Positions 1-9,143 of a stretch of 64,000 nucleotides of DNA are shown piece after piece. The stretch's first letter is position 1. Every line of letters starts with the position of its first letter. The position numbers and the translations under genes were made by a program. The notes beneath the pieces are model-generated. The model did not search any database. It was not told the DNA's origin and was given only the letters and a program-made list of their open reading frames with translations. The stretch spans positions 508,904 to 572,903 of the forward strand of contig NZ_LZNS01000001.1 in the NCBI RefSeq assembly GCF_001984575.1. The letters are read 5' to 3'. This DNA is from Streptomyces sp. MP131-18. GTDB taxonomy: Bacteria > Actinomycetota > Actinomycetes > Streptomycetales > Streptomycetaceae.

Positions 1-1
1 G

Positions 2-604
2 CTGTGCGGCCGGCCGCCGATCGGCGACGGGGTGCCCGCGACGGTCATCGAGTACGACAACGAGGCCGGGGCGCATGCGGCCGTCAGCCACCTCCTGGCC
101 CGCGGGCACCGCAGGATCGTCTTCGTCGGCGCGGACCCGCTCGGCACGACGACGGCGACGGCGCGGCTGGCCGGATACCGCAGGGCGCTGCACGAGCACG
201 GCGGCGATGCGGACGAACGGCTGGTGATCGAGTCGGACTTCGAGCGGGACACGGCCCATGACCGGATCGTCGGGAGCATCCGCGGCGGCCTGGCGTTCAC
301 GGCCGTCTTCGCCGTCACCGACAGCGCCGCGGCCGGTGCGCTGACCGCCCTGAACGACTGCGGCCTGCGCGTGCCGGAAGACGTGTCCCTGGTCGGCTAC
401 GACGATGTCGCGCCGGCCACCGATCTGCGCCCGCGCCTGACGACGGTGCACGTGCCGTACGAGGAGCTGGGCCGCGCGGCCGTGCGGCTGCCGCTGGGGC
501 TCAGGGAGGGCACGATCTCCGCGGCGGACCAGCACCTCGTGCTCGGCACCCACCTGGTGGTCCGCGAATCCACCGCGCCCCCGCCGCCCCCGGCGCGCTC
601 CTGA
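2..604 (+). CDS. LacI-family transcriptional regulator, C-terminal part (5' truncated by window edge)
   Basis: The frame is open from base 2 and gives about 200 residues ending in TGA at 602-604. It matches the periplasmic-binding-protein-like effector domain of LacI/GalR regulators: a strand with IVFVGADP, then the typical late motif GYDDVAPATDL followed by LTTVHVP. The N-terminal helix-turn-helix is outside the window. LacI proteins usually bind a sugar and repress nearby catabolic genes, and here the neighbours are secreted glycan-degrading enzymes, so it probably regulates them. Palindromes of LacI-operator type occur in front of two of those genes (5415-5430 and 6907-6922). The Pro-rich C-terminal tail is slightly unusual. 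The domain call is firm; the ligand is unknown. Confidence 0.85.
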   Translation: MCGRPPIGDGVPATVIEYDNEAGAHAAVSHLLARGHRRIVFVGADPLGTTTATARLAGYRRALHEHGGDADERLVIESDFERDTAHDRIVGSIRGGLAFTAVFAVTDSAAAGALTALNDCGLRVPEDVSLVGYDDVAPATDLRPRLTTVHVPYEELGRAAVRLPLGLREGTISAADQHLVLGTHLVVRESTAPPPPPARS

Positions 605-649
605 ACGGCGGGCGACGGGGGCGGGGGGCGGTGCGGGGCGGTGCGGGCG

Positions 650-3600
650 TCAGACGGCGCGTTCCGCCAGTCCGGTCAGGGCCGCCAGCAGGCCGTCGGC
701 GGCGGTGTCGACGGTTTCCTGGCCGCCGTCCGCCGCGTCGACCGCCTCCTGCGCGAGGGCGACGGCGGCGTCGAGAGCGGCCAGCGTGTCCTCGGTGTAC
801 CGGCCGCGGTCGACCGCGGCGGCGCGTTCGAGGAGCAGCGCGGCCAGGGTGAGGTCGCGTGTCCAGGACCGGAGTTCGACCTCGGCGAGGTTGGCCCGGC
901 CGTCGTGGTCGTCGAAGATCCGGAAGAGCGGGCTGCTCACCTGCTCCGCCAACGCCACGTCGTACCAGCGCGGTTCGCCCACGCCCTGGACGGTGTGGAA
1001 CGTCTCCCACGTCAGGCCGCCGTCGTTCGAGCTCTGGAGCCGGGTGCCGTTCGCCCGTGTCACCTGACCCGTGCGGGGGTGGAGGCGCACGGCGTCGACG
1101 CCGACCGGCCCGGCGTCGCCGAAGTCGACCGTGATCCAGCTGGTGGCCGCCGTGGTGTCGGTGAAGGTGGCGGTGTCGCCGTCGAAGGCGCGCCAGGCGT
1201 TGTCCTGCGAGGTGCCCCCGCCGCCCCAGGGCGGCGTGGAGGCGAGCACCATGTCCCTCGTCACCGGCACCGGCCGGAGCAGGGTGTCGCGGGGGACGAG
1301 CAGCCCGTAGGCGTCGTAGACGCGGTCGACCAGCGCGGGAACGTCGGCGTCCGGCCGGCTCGCCGCGGCCTCGACCGCGGCCAGCTCCTCGGTGAAGAGG
1401 AAGTGGCTGCCCCGGGTGTGGGCGCCCGGATCGACGTCCCCGGCACGGGCGATGACCTGTTCCAGCGGTTCGGCCTCGGCGGCGACGGGCCGGCGCGAGG
1501 TGCGGTGGCCGCCGTCGGCGAGCCGGGCGACGACCTTGTAGTACGCCTGACCGGTGCGCAGGTGGTCGGTGACGGAGGTGGCGGGGCCTTCGGCGACGCG
1601 TTCCCAGCCGTGCGGGCGGCGGGCGGGGTCGTACCGGGCGGTGCGCGCGTCGTCGGTGCGGTAGACCTCGAAGGCCACGGCGTCCTTGGGCTTGTTCCAC
1701 GTCAGGGTGACGCGGTCGGCGTCCCGCCGGGCGTGGGGCAGGACGTCGTTCGGGGCGGTGCGGTCCACGTCGACGGCGGTGAACGTGCCGCTCCGGGCCG
1801 CGGTGACCCCCGCGTGGACGCTCTGCGCGAAGGGGGTGAACAGCTCCCCGGCGTACTCCCAGGTCAGGCCGTCCGCCGAGGCGAACGCGGTGACCAGGCC
1901 GGTTCTGGCGTCGCGTTGCAGGCGCAGCCAGGGGTGGGAGTCGGCGTCCATGCCCTCGGCGGGCAGGCTGAGGGGGCTGCGGACCTCGTCCTGCCAGTCG
2001 TGGCGGCTGTCGCGGGAACGGTTGGCCAGCACGAGGTCGCCGTCCTGGTCGGCGCCGAAGTAGACGTAGCGGTCGTGGCGTGTGTCCTGGTCGCGCGAGT
2101 CGCGCAGCATGACGCCGGTCGCCGGCCCCTCGTGCCCGTCGAGCCGCGCGGTGACGGTTCCCGAGCCGGTCAGCGGGCGGCTGACGTAGTGCAGCGAGTC
2201 GTCGATGTCGCGCGTGTGGAGCATGTAGTCGTCGCCCGCGCCCAGTCCTGAGCCGTTCCCGCCGGTGATGGTGATGCCGTCGCGGGAGACGCGGGCCCGT
2301 CCGGCGGTGAGGGAGCCGAGCCTGTCGTCGCGCCAGCCGGTGCCCGCGAGCCGCGGGGAGACCGGGTCGGTCAGGTCCGCCTCGACGGGATGCGACGCGG
2401 TGCCCCGGCCGTGCCGGTTGACCGGGGTCACGGAGTAGGAGTAGGAACGGCCGTCCCGCGCGTGCTCGTCCACGAAATCGGTGCCGGTGACGCGGCGGGC
2501 GATGGTCTCGAACTCGCCGTCGCCGCGGCTCGCGCGCCGGACGATGTAGTACTCGGCCCCCGCCGAGGGGTTCCAGCTGAGCGCGGTTTCGCCGTCGCCC
2601 GGGGCCGCGTGGGCGAAGTCGACGTTCGACGGCCGCCGCTCGGTGGCCGGGTCGTCGAGCCTCAGCACGACCGCGGAACGGGGCGGCACGACGACGGCGC
2701 CGTCGTGCACGCGCAGTTCGGTGCCGGAGACGAGGTCGAGCACGAGCCCGCGGGTGCCCGCGGGCAGCCGCACCTCGTGACTGGTCTCGTTGCCGTACTC
2801 GGGACGCGTGGTGTTGAACGCGAAGAAGTACTCGCCGTACTGGGCGGTCAGCAGATCGGGGTAGCCGGAGTAGGCGTGGTCCGCCTCGAAGTTTTCCCGC
2901 CGCACCTCGCCGACGCCCGGCTGGCGGACGATCGGCGCGATCTCGCCGGCCAGGGCCTGCGGGGCGTCGGCGCCGCCGGTCTGCTGGTCCTCCATGAAGT
3001 CGACGTCGATGTTGTCCATCCTGCCGTAGTAGTCCTCGTACGCGAAGACGCCCTCGGTCTCGACCTGCACGATCGCGTGGTGGTCGCCGTTCAGCACATG
3101 CAGCCGGCCGTTCCCCGCGTAGCCGCGCTGGCGTTCGTTGAGCGCGCCGAAGATGCGGGTCTCGCCGTCGCGGAGCGAGACGAACGCGTTGTCGACGTCC
3201 ACCCAGGCGAACTGCTCGTAGTCGGCCGGGTCCACGCCGAGCGCGGCGATCTGGTCCTCGGTGTAACGGTCGAAATCCGTCTGCGGCAGCACCACCCGGG
3301 CGCGCGCCTCGCCGTCGAACCGCTCGTATGCGGCGCGCCCGCCGGTGACGTATGCGTAGGTCTCGGCCAGCCGCAGATCCTCGCGCCACTTGGCGCCGGT
3401 GTTGGTCGCGAAGTTGTTGAAGTACTGGTTGTCGGCGAGCTGTTGCTGCATGAAGCCGACGGCCTCCGCCGCGTACCGCCAGCTGTCCGCCCACTCCTCG
3501 CCCGCGTAGTGCCCGGCGTGGTCGGCCATGTGCTGTTCCAGGGAGGCGAAGTGCATCGGGCGGTCCACGCTGGTGTAGGCGAGCTTGCCGGGGAAGCCGG

Positions 3601-5392
3601 TGTTGCGCTCGTCGACGACCTGGTTCATCCGCATGACGCGGTTGCCGTCCGCGTCGGTGTCGCTGTAGCGGGTGTAGCCGCGGGCATGGAGGTTGCGCAG
3701 GGTGATCTCCAGGATCTCGTCGTTCAGCTCCTCGTCGCCCGCGTGCCCCCAGGTGCGGTGGAACCACTCGGGGAAGTAGTTGGTGGACTCGCCGTAGTTG
3801 CCGACGTAGCCGTTCTCCCGGGTGAGACCTGCCGCGGTGATCGTGGGGTAGTGCTCGCCGAGCGGGAGGCGGCGCCGGACGCCACCGTCCTCGTCGACCG
3901 CGCTGCGCGCCAGGCCCTTCATCACGATCTGCCGGTAGTCGTCGGTGTAGCGGGCGGTGCGGTCGTGCCAGAAGAGCGAGTGGAAGAGGTCGAGTTCCTC
4001 GCCCTCCGGGCCGACGAGCACCTCCTCGCCGAGGAACGGCGCGATGCCGAGCGACTCCCGCACGATGGCGTGGCTGCGTTCCTTGCCCTCGTAGAACTCG
4101 CTGCCGATGACCCGCAGACCCTCGTGGGCCTCCCAGGCTCCCTCGTAGGTGTACATGACCTGGTTGAATATGTAGGAGAGCCGGGAGCGGGCGAAGTCGA
4201 AGTTGGCCTTGAGGGTGCGCTCCCACGCCTCGCGGCGGGTCAGTTCGCCGCCGTCCCAGTCCTCGGCGGCCAGCGAGGTCTCGCCGGCCTCGGTGCCGGT
4301 GTCGAAGGGCTGGTCGAGGAAGGCGTCGAACCGTTCGCGGCCGTAGACCTCCTCGTCCGCGATGAGGTTCTCGACGATGTACAGCGCCTCGCCCAGCGCG
4401 CCGTAGTAGCCGCCCCAGTCGGACTGGTGGCCGCCGTTGCCGAGGAGCATGGTGTTGCCGTAGTAGTCGATGACGTGGTTGTCGATGGTCCGGAAGATCC
4501 GTTCGAGCGCCGCCGCCTTGTCCTCCGGTGTTTCGGCCGGTGACCAGTCCTGGGTGAGCGCGGTGGCGTAGAACCGCAGATCGTCCTTGTAGCGTTCGAT
4601 GCTCAGCCGGGCGCTGCCCGAGGCGTCGACCGTCTCCGACATGGTGTGGAAGTTGTCGAGCTGGGTCTGCGTGTACCCGTCGATCAGAGCCTGCCGCTCC
4701 GCCGCCGGCAGCGCGTCCGCCACCTGCGTGGGCAGGTCCCCGGCCGGCAGTTCCTCGGCCGAGAGGTCCACCCGGGCGTCGGTGTGCGTGTATGCGCGGT
4801 AGAAGCCGCGCGAGGGCTCGGTCAGCGGGGTGGAGAAGTCGTTCGCGAAGGACGCGAGGGTGATCTCCACCTTCTCCTCGCCCTGGGTCATGGCCAGCGG
4901 CAGCATGACCGTCGCGTGGACGAAACGGTCCGGCACCGGGCGGGCGTGCCCGGGGTTGAGCGCTTCGTAGTCACCCGACCTGCGGTAGCCGAGCTGCTCG
5001 CCGTTGACGTACACGATCGACTTCTCCGTGCTGGTGTCCCCGCCCCAGAACTTGACCGTCAGGTAGTTCTGGTCGCGCGGGTCGACCGCCATGGTGAACG
5101 TCAGGTCCGCCGCCCGCGGGCCGGGCGGGTCCGGCGGCTGCGCCACCCGCGCCGTCTTCCCCGCCTCCCCGGTCTCCACCGTGGTGCCGGGCGCCACCAG
5201 GCCGTGGGCCGCCTCGGACGCCTCGTCACCGAAGGTCAGGACATCGACGTTGCCCCCGCCGGAACGGTCGTCGGCCCCCGCGGGGACCGCGGTCAGCAGC
5301 CCCGCAACCAGGACCAGCAGCGTCATCAGGCCGAGCACCGGCCGGAAGGGCGGGTGCTGCGGTCTCGGTGCGCCTCTTCGCGGCACGTGCAT
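650..5392 (-). CDS. Very large secreted multidomain glycan-active protein (putative lyase-like enzyme with FN3, F5/8C and FIVAR modules)
   Basis: A 1580-residue protein. The ATG at 5392 is chosen because GGAGGAG precedes it and a classical signal peptide follows (hydrophobic core about residues 19-33, then an AGA cleavage-like site). Residues about 230-870 form a helical region rich in Trp, Tyr, His and Asn, including GNYGESTNYFPEWFHRTWGH; this looks like the toroid fold of polysaccharide lyases, but I cannot name the family. After it come FN3-like segments (about 920-1000 and 1215-1300), a ConA/jelly-roll-like domain (about 1020-1200), an F5/8 type C carbohydrate-binding domain (about 1380-1514) and a C-terminal FIVAR-like helical repeat (about 1525-1579). 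A LacI-like palindrome ends 22 bases before the start. It probably acts outside the cell on a complex polysaccharide. Secretion and modular layout are clear; the reaction is unknown. Confidence 0.75.
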   Translation of the reverse strand: MHVPRRGAPRPQHPPFRPVLGLMTLLVLVAGLLTAVPAGADDRSGGGNVDVLTFGDEASEAAHGLVAPGTTVETGEAGKTARVAQPPDPPGPRAADLTFTMAVDPRDQNYLTVKFWGGDTSTEKSIVYVNGEQLGYRRSGDYEALNPGHARPVPDRFVHATVMLPLAMTQGEEKVEITLASFANDFSTPLTEPSRGFYRAYTHTDARVDLSAEELPAGDLPTQVADALPAAERQALIDGYTQTQLDNFHTMSETVDASGSARLSIERYKDDLRFYATALTQDWSPAETPEDKAAALERIFRTIDNHVIDYYGNTMLLGNGGHQSDWGGYYGALGEALYIVENLIADEEVYGRERFDAFLDQPFDTGTEAGETSLAAEDWDGGELTRREAWERTLKANFDFARSRLSYIFNQVMYTYEGAWEAHEGLRVIGSEFYEGKERSHAIVRESLGIAPFLGEEVLVGPEGEELDLFHSLFWHDRTARYTDDYRQIVMKGLARSAVDEDGGVRRRLPLGEHYPTITAAGLTRENGYVGNYGESTNYFPEWFHRTWGHAGDEELNDEILEITLRNLHARGYTRYSDTDADGNRVMRMNQVVDERNTGFPGKLAYTSVDRPMHFASLEQHMADHAGHYAGEEWADSWRYAAEAVGFMQQQLADNQYFNNFATNTGAKWREDLRLAETYAYVTGGRAAYERFDGEARARVVLPQTDFDRYTEDQIAALGVDPADYEQFAWVDVDNAFVSLRDGETRIFGALNERQRGYAGNGRLHVLNGDHHAIVQVETEGVFAYEDYYGRMDNIDVDFMEDQQTGGADAPQALAGEIAPIVRQPGVGEVRRENFEADHAYSGYPDLLTAQYGEYFFAFNTTRPEYGNETSHEVRLPAGTRGLVLDLVSGTELRVHDGAVVVPPRSAVVLRLDDPATERRPSNVDFAHAAPGDGETALSWNPSAGAEYYIVRRASRGDGEFETIARRVTGTDFVDEHARDGRSYSYSVTPVNRHGRGTASHPVEADLTDPVSPRLAGTGWRDDRLGSLTAGRARVSRDGITITGGNGSGLGAGDDYMLHTRDIDDSLHYVSRPLTGSGTVTARLDGHEGPATGVMLRDSRDQDTRHDRYVYFGADQDGDLVLANRSRDSRHDWQDEVRSPLSLPAEGMDADSHPWLRLQRDARTGLVTAFASADGLTWEYAGELFTPFAQSVHAGVTAARSGTFTAVDVDRTAPNDVLPHARRDADRVTLTWNKPKDAVAFEVYRTDDARTARYDPARRPHGWERVAEGPATSVTDHLRTGQAYYKVVARLADGGHRTSRRPVAAEAEPLEQVIARAGDVDPGAHTRGSHFLFTEELAAVEAAASRPDADVPALVDRVYDAYGLLVPRDTLLRPVPVTRDMVLASTPPWGGGGTSQDNAWRAFDGDTATFTDTTAATSWITVDFGDAGPVGVDAVRLHPRTGQVTRANGTRLQSSNDGGLTWETFHTVQGVGEPRWYDVALAEQVSSPLFRIFDDHDGRANLAEVELRSWTRDLTLAALLLERAAAVDRGRYTEDTLAALDAAVALAQEAVDAADGGQETVDTAADGLLAALTGLAERAV

Positions 5393-5414
5393 GTCGCTCC
5401 TCCGAACTGATGGA

Positions 5415-5430
5415 TAGCAAACGTTTTCTA
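5415..5430 (-). promoter_or_regulatory. LacI-type operator candidate in front of the large secreted protein
   Basis: On the minus strand this reads TAGAAAACGTTTGCTA, a 16-base near-perfect palindrome with a central CG, as expected for a LacI/GalR operator. It lies between the promoter zone and the ATG at 5392. Its core shares 11 of 14 bases with a second palindrome before the alginate-lyase gene (6907-6922). A LacI-family gene lies at the left end of the window. Confidence 0.55.
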
Positions 5431-5594
5431 GAGGAGGAAGGTACAGGCACGCACCGACGAGGAAAACCACTTGGACACGGCTAATATGCGACCCGCTCAG
5501 GCAGTGAGAGAACGTTGATCCCAGCTCCACACGCCGGCGCGCCGCGCCGCGCGCTGTGCGCACGGGCACGGCGGGCCGGCCGCCCCGTGACGGC

Positions 5595-6848
5595 TCACTT
5601 CAGCACGTAGGTGAGGGTGCCGAAGCCGAGTTCGTCGAAGCCGCCGCTGGTGGTCCCGTAGTCGCCACCGCCGCCCTCCGGGCTGTTGGCACGGGCGATC
5701 TCCGCGACGTTCGGCGTGTTCAGGCCCTGCCGCCCCCAGTAGTGGTGGTAGATCCGCTCCCACACCGGCCGCACCTGGCCGCGCCCCGCGGCGGAGACGA
5801 CGGTGTGCTCGCGGTAGGCGCAGTTCTGGCCCGTGCCCCAGCCGTACGTGGTGAACGGCACGTCGTGGCCCAGGTTGTAGCGGGCGACGTACTCGCACGC
5901 CTTCAGGAAGCGGTTGTCGTCCGTTCCGTAGAGGTCGACGCCCTGGTTCCACGCCATTTCGCAGATCGAACCCATCAGGCCGATGCCCATGAGGCTGTGC
6001 CCCTGGTCCCGGCCGCTCTCCTGCCACTGGGCGAGGTCGCCGTGCAGGAACGGGACGGCGTGCGGGAGGGAGCCGTTGCCCTCGCCGTTGTGGAAGTAGT
6101 CGACGGCGCGGTCGAACATGGCCTGGTCGTCGTTGAGGATGCCGATGGCCATGATGGCGGCCATGTTGCACAGGTCCCAGTTGGCCCAGTAGTTCGTGAT
6201 GCACGCGTCGTTGTGGTTGACCAGGAAGTTGTCGCACAGCGGGTAGAAGACATCGGTCATCATGCGCTGGAAGCGGCCCAGGTCGAAGCCGGAGTAACCG
6301 CGCATGATCTCCGCGGCGTTGGCGAACTGGTAACCGTAGATGCCGGAGGCCAGGAACCGGTCGGCGTTGCCGGTCACCGTCGTCAGTGTGCCCGACCAGG
6401 CGTTGAGGATGTCGCGCGCCTTGTCGCCGTGCGCCGTGTCGCCGGTGACTTTCCAGCGGAGCGCGTTCTGGTACGCGGCGTGGATGTCGTTGTAGAGCTG
6501 CGGGTAGTTCTGGCCGTCGCCGCCGCGGATGATCGTCGCCGTGGGCCTGGGCGTCCAGCTCGCGGCGGAGTGGCCGTTGGCCGTGAGCCGGTTCCACCCG
6601 GCCAGCCACGGCTGGGTACCGGCCGCGACCCGGTCGGCCATCCGGTCGAAGTCGGACTGCCGGTGCAGCATCCCGGGGTGGGCGAACGCCAGCGGGCGGA
6701 CGGAATCCGCGCGGGGCGCGGGCGCCCCGGCCCCCGTGGCGACCTGGGCGGTCGCGGTCAGGGCGACCGCCCCCGCGCCGAGGACGGAAGCCTTGAGCAG
6801 GCGACGGCGGCTCGTCGTCCGGCCGGGCTGCAATCGATTGTCCCGCAT
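5595..6848 (-). CDS. Secreted alginate-lyase-family protein (Tat substrate)
   Basis: A 417-residue protein starting at ATG 6848, with GGAGG 10 bases upstream. The N-terminus carries a twin-arginine motif (TSRRRLLKAS) and an Ala-rich hydrophobic stretch, so it is probably folded before export by Tat. The body is the all-helical alginate-lyase domain (PF05426 type), with the segment around NYWANWDLCNMAAIMAIG in the middle and a C-terminal run of Tyr/His/Trp residues (IYHHYWGRQGLN). The family cleaves uronate polymers by beta-elimination, but actinobacterial members are poorly characterised and may use other uronides. It shares orientation and probably regulation with the large secreted protein downstream. 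The family call is good; the substrate is inferred from the neighbouring pectate lyase. Confidence 0.8.
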   Translation of the reverse strand: MRDNRLQPGRTTSRRRLLKASVLGAGAVALTATAQVATGAGAPAPRADSVRPLAFAHPGMLHRQSDFDRMADRVAAGTQPWLAGWNRLTANGHSAASWTPRPTATIIRGGDGQNYPQLYNDIHAAYQNALRWKVTGDTAHGDKARDILNAWSGTLTTVTGNADRFLASGIYGYQFANAAEIMRGYSGFDLGRFQRMMTDVFYPLCDNFLVNHNDACITNYWANWDLCNMAAIMAIGILNDDQAMFDRAVDYFHNGEGNGSLPHAVPFLHGDLAQWQESGRDQGHSLMGIGLMGSICEMAWNQGVDLYGTDDNRFLKACEYVARYNLGHDVPFTTYGWGTGQNCAYREHTVVSAAGRGQVRPVWERIYHHYWGRQGLNTPNVAEIARANSPEGGGGDYGTTSGGFDELGFGTLTYVLK

Positions 6849-6906
6849 GAATGCGTAACCTCCTGTGTGGGGTGAGGGAGACGCCTGTCATCATCGCGCA
6901 GATGAA

Positions 6907-6922
6907 CAGAAATCGTTCTCTG
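6907..6922 (-). promoter_or_regulatory. LacI-type operator candidate upstream of the alginate-lyase-family gene
   Basis: CAGAAATCGTTCTCTG is an imperfect palindrome (12 of 16 symmetric positions) centred on CG. Its core AGAAATCGTTCTCT matches AGAAAACGTTTGCT of the site at 5415-5430 at 11 of 14 positions. It lies 59 bases upstream of the ATG at 6848, where repression of a promoter would be expected. Confidence 0.45.
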
Positions 6923-6933
6923 AAGTCACCATG

Positions 6934-6944
6934 GAAAACTTTCG
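6934..6944 (-). promoter_or_regulatory. Shared 11-mer CGAAAGTTTTC upstream of the alginate-lyase-family gene (copy 1)
   Basis: On the minus strand this reads CGAAAGTTTTC, 85 bases upstream of the alginate-lyase-family start. The same 11-mer occurs in the same orientation relative to transcription in front of the pectate lyase (7837-7847). The A/T-rich core stands out in this GC-rich DNA. It may be a shared regulator site. Confidence 0.35.
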
Positions 6945-7047
6945 ATGCCCCGCGGGCGACCGCGTCCGCCGGCGCCGGTCCTGGCCCGCGGGCCGGACCG
7001 CGGAAACCAGTGGCGGCGGGCGGCCGGGTGCTGGTTGGGTCTCCGGC

Positions 7048-7779
7048 ATGAGCGGACTCAACGACCCGTCGTTCTTCGACCGTTACGCACACGAGTACGA
7101 CGAGGGAAATGCCCCCGACCCCGCGCCGGCCGTCGACTTTCTCGCCGGGCTGGTGCCCGCGGGCGGGCGGGCGCTCGAACTGGCCGTGGGCACCGGCCGG
7201 GTGGCCCTGCCGCTCGCCGCGCGGGGCGTCGCCGTCGAAGGCGTCGAGGGATCGGCGGCCATGGCCGAACGGATGCGGGCGAAGCCGGGCGGCACGGCGG
7301 TCCCGACCGTCATCGGGGACATGGCGGACGTGCCGGTGACAGGGCCGTTCGCCCTGGCATACCTGGTGTTCAACACCCTCTTCAACCTGCCGGACCAGGC
7401 CCGTCAGGTCGACTGCTTCCGCAACGTCGCCGAAGTGCTCCAGCCGGGCGGCGTGTTCGTGATCGAGTGCTTCGTCCAGGACGTGACCGAGTTCGACCGC
7501 GGCCAGCGCGTCGCGACCCGCGCCCTGTCAAAGGACGCGGTGCACATGGAGTTCCTGCTGCACGACCCGGTCGAGCAGGCGGTCACCTACCAGCGGGTGG
7601 CCTTCGACGCGCAGGGCACCACGCTGCGGCCGCTGCGGCTGAGGTACTGCTGGCCGAGTGAGCTCGACCTGATGGCGGAGGTGGCCGGGATGCGCCTGCG
7701 GCAGCGGTACGGGGACTGGGACCGCAGCCCGTTCACGGCCGCGAGCCGCAAGCACGTCTCGGTCTACGAGCGAGTCTGA
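7048..7779 (+). CDS. Class I SAM-dependent methyltransferase
   Basis: A 243-residue protein. The ATG at 7048 begins the conserved part (SFFDRYAHEYDEG) although the ribosome binding site is weak. Motif I of Rossmann methyltransferases is clear (ALELAVGTGRVALPLA, about residues 43-58), followed by the acidic end of strand 2 and GVFVIECFV for motif IV/post-I. It is a cytoplasmic methyl donor-dependent enzyme whose acceptor cannot be read from sequence. It lies alone between the two lyase genes, divergent from the alginate-lyase-family gene, with no operon partner. A general small-molecule or ubiE-like methyltransferase is likely; nothing links it to polysaccharide breakdown. Confidence 0.8.
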   Translation: MSGLNDPSFFDRYAHEYDEGNAPDPAPAVDFLAGLVPAGGRALELAVGTGRVALPLAARGVAVEGVEGSAAMAERMRAKPGGTAVPTVIGDMADVPVTGPFALAYLVFNTLFNLPDQARQVDCFRNVAEVLQPGGVFVIECFVQDVTEFDRGQRVATRALSKDAVHMEFLLHDPVEQAVTYQRVAFDAQGTTLRPLRLRYCWPSELDLMAEVAGMRLRQRYGDWDRSPFTAASRKHVSVYERV

Positions 7780-7836
7780 CGGCACCGGGGCCGAACGTTG
7801 AACGTCGATCGTCGAACGCGCGACAGGCCGGCCATG

Positions 7837-7847
7837 CGAAAGTTTTC
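7837..7847 (+). promoter_or_regulatory. Shared 11-mer CGAAAGTTTTC upstream of the pectate lyase (copy 2)
   Basis: CGAAAGTTTTC on the plus strand, 194 bases before the pectate-lyase ATG, identical and co-oriented with the copy at 6934-6944. The 262-base stretch between the methyltransferase and the pectate lyase holds this site and no gene. Confidence 0.35.
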
Positions 7848-8041
7848 GCCGCATTTCGGGGGGCCGGGGCGCCGCGCCGGGGACGAGGACACCGGAATAG
7901 TGCACACGACGCCCCTCATCACCCACACAACTCGGGCTTAATATCGGCACGCATGCCGGGTCGAGCGGAATTCCTCCGCAGGCATTGCACATGCTCCACA
8001 CCCCCCATTCCTCGCACCACCTGCCGCGAATCGGAGAGATC

Positions 8042-9010
8042 ATGCGCAGGACGAGCGCAAGGTTCACATTGGCCGGTATTGTCGCTTTCGCAACGGCGGT
8101 AAGCCTTACCGTCGGTGCGGCCGGATCGGGCACGGCGGCGGAAACGTCCGACCAGCACACCCTGGCGGTCGGCTCCCCCACCGGCTTCGGCGCCGCCACC
8201 ACGGGCGGCGCCGGCGGTACCACGATCAACGTGTACAACGCCTCGGAGTTCACCTCCGCGGTCCAGCGGTCCGGTGCCAAAGAGGTGCGTGTCAACGGAA
8301 CGATCAACCTCAGCAGCATGGTCAAGGTGTCCGCCAACACCACGATCCTGGGGGTCGGTTCCTCCGCGCGCATCAACGGGAGCGGAATCAACATCTCCCG
8401 CGTCAACAATGTGATCGTCCAGAACCTCACGTTCAGCAATTCGGACGATGACGGGATCAACGTCGAGTACGCGACGAACGTGTGGATCGATCACAACAGC
8501 TTCACCAACCCGAACGACGGCGCACTGGACATCAAGCGGGCCTCGGACCGGATCACCGTGTCGTGGAACCGCTCGTACGACGTCGACAAGAACATGCTGC
8601 TCGGCCACTCGGACAGCAATAGTTCGGAGGACTCCGGGAAGCTCCGGGTCACGTACCACCACAACTGGTTCGACGGGACCAACCAGCGCAATCCCCGGGT
8701 GAGGTTCGGCAACCCGGTGCACGTGTACAACAACTACTTCGACAGCGTCGGAAGTTACGGCGTCGCCTCCACGGAGAACGCGGGCGTCCTGGTCGAGGGC
8801 AACTACTTCGAGAACACCGACGACCCGTTCCACCTCGGTGAGGGCTCCTCCGACGATGGTTCGCTGGTGGCCAGGAACAACCACTTCGTGAACTCCGGCT
8901 CCGGTGAGACCGGCGGCTCGGTCGCCTCGATCCCGTACGGGTACTCGCTGGACAGCGCCAGCGGCGTCAAGTCCAGCGTCACCGCACGCGCCGGGGCCGG
9001 CAGGATCTGA
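8042..9010 (+). CDS. Secreted pectate lyase, polysaccharide lyase family 1
   Basis: A 322-residue protein. ATG 8042 is preceded by GGAGAG at good distance and followed by a signal peptide ending near GTAAET. The right-handed beta-helix fold is evident from regular strand repeats. The PL1 signatures are present: VWIDHNSF, DGALDIKRASD with the calcium-binding Asp, and the catalytic VTYHHNWFDG...QRNPRVRFG segment with its conserved Arg. The length is typical for a stand-alone PL1 enzyme. It cleaves de-esterified polygalacturonate by beta-elimination outside the cell and needs Ca2+. With the LacI regulator and two other secreted glycan enzymes it forms a plant-polysaccharide locus. A long perfect hairpin follows the stop. 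Confidence 0.93.
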   Translation: MRRTSARFTLAGIVAFATAVSLTVGAAGSGTAAETSDQHTLAVGSPTGFGAATTGGAGGTTINVYNASEFTSAVQRSGAKEVRVNGTINLSSMVKVSANTTILGVGSSARINGSGINISRVNNVIVQNLTFSNSDDDGINVEYATNVWIDHNSFTNPNDGALDIKRASDRITVSWNRSYDVDKNMLLGHSDSNSSEDSGKLRVTYHHNWFDGTNQRNPRVRFGNPVHVYNNYFDSVGSYGVASTENAGVLVEGNYFENTDDPFHLGEGSSDDGSLVARNNHFVNSGSGETGGSVASIPYGYSLDSASGVKSSVTARAGAGRI

Positions 9011-9033
9011 CCGCCCGTTTCCGCGCCCGCGGA

Positions 9034-9072
9034 CGGCCGTTCCGTATCGCGATCGGCGATACGGAACGGCCG
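9034..9072. terminator. Strong bidirectional hairpin terminator
   Basis: A perfect 17-bp stem (9034-9050 with 9056-9072) around the 5-base loop GATCG. It lies between the pectate lyase (+) and the convergent response regulator (-) and should stop transcription from both sides. Confidence 0.85.
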
Positions 9073-9143
9073 TATGCGCAGGCCCGGGTGCAGACCGCCA
9101 CGGTGCGGACTGGACCTCGAAGGCCCCCTCGGCGTGCGGTCGT

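Noticed and set aside
501..4226. Very long open frame opposite the large secreted protein (over 1200 codons)
   Set aside because: Its translation is Arg/Pro/Gly-rich without domains, the usual shadow of high-GC coding sequence. The overlapping frame has a signal peptide and recognisable modules.
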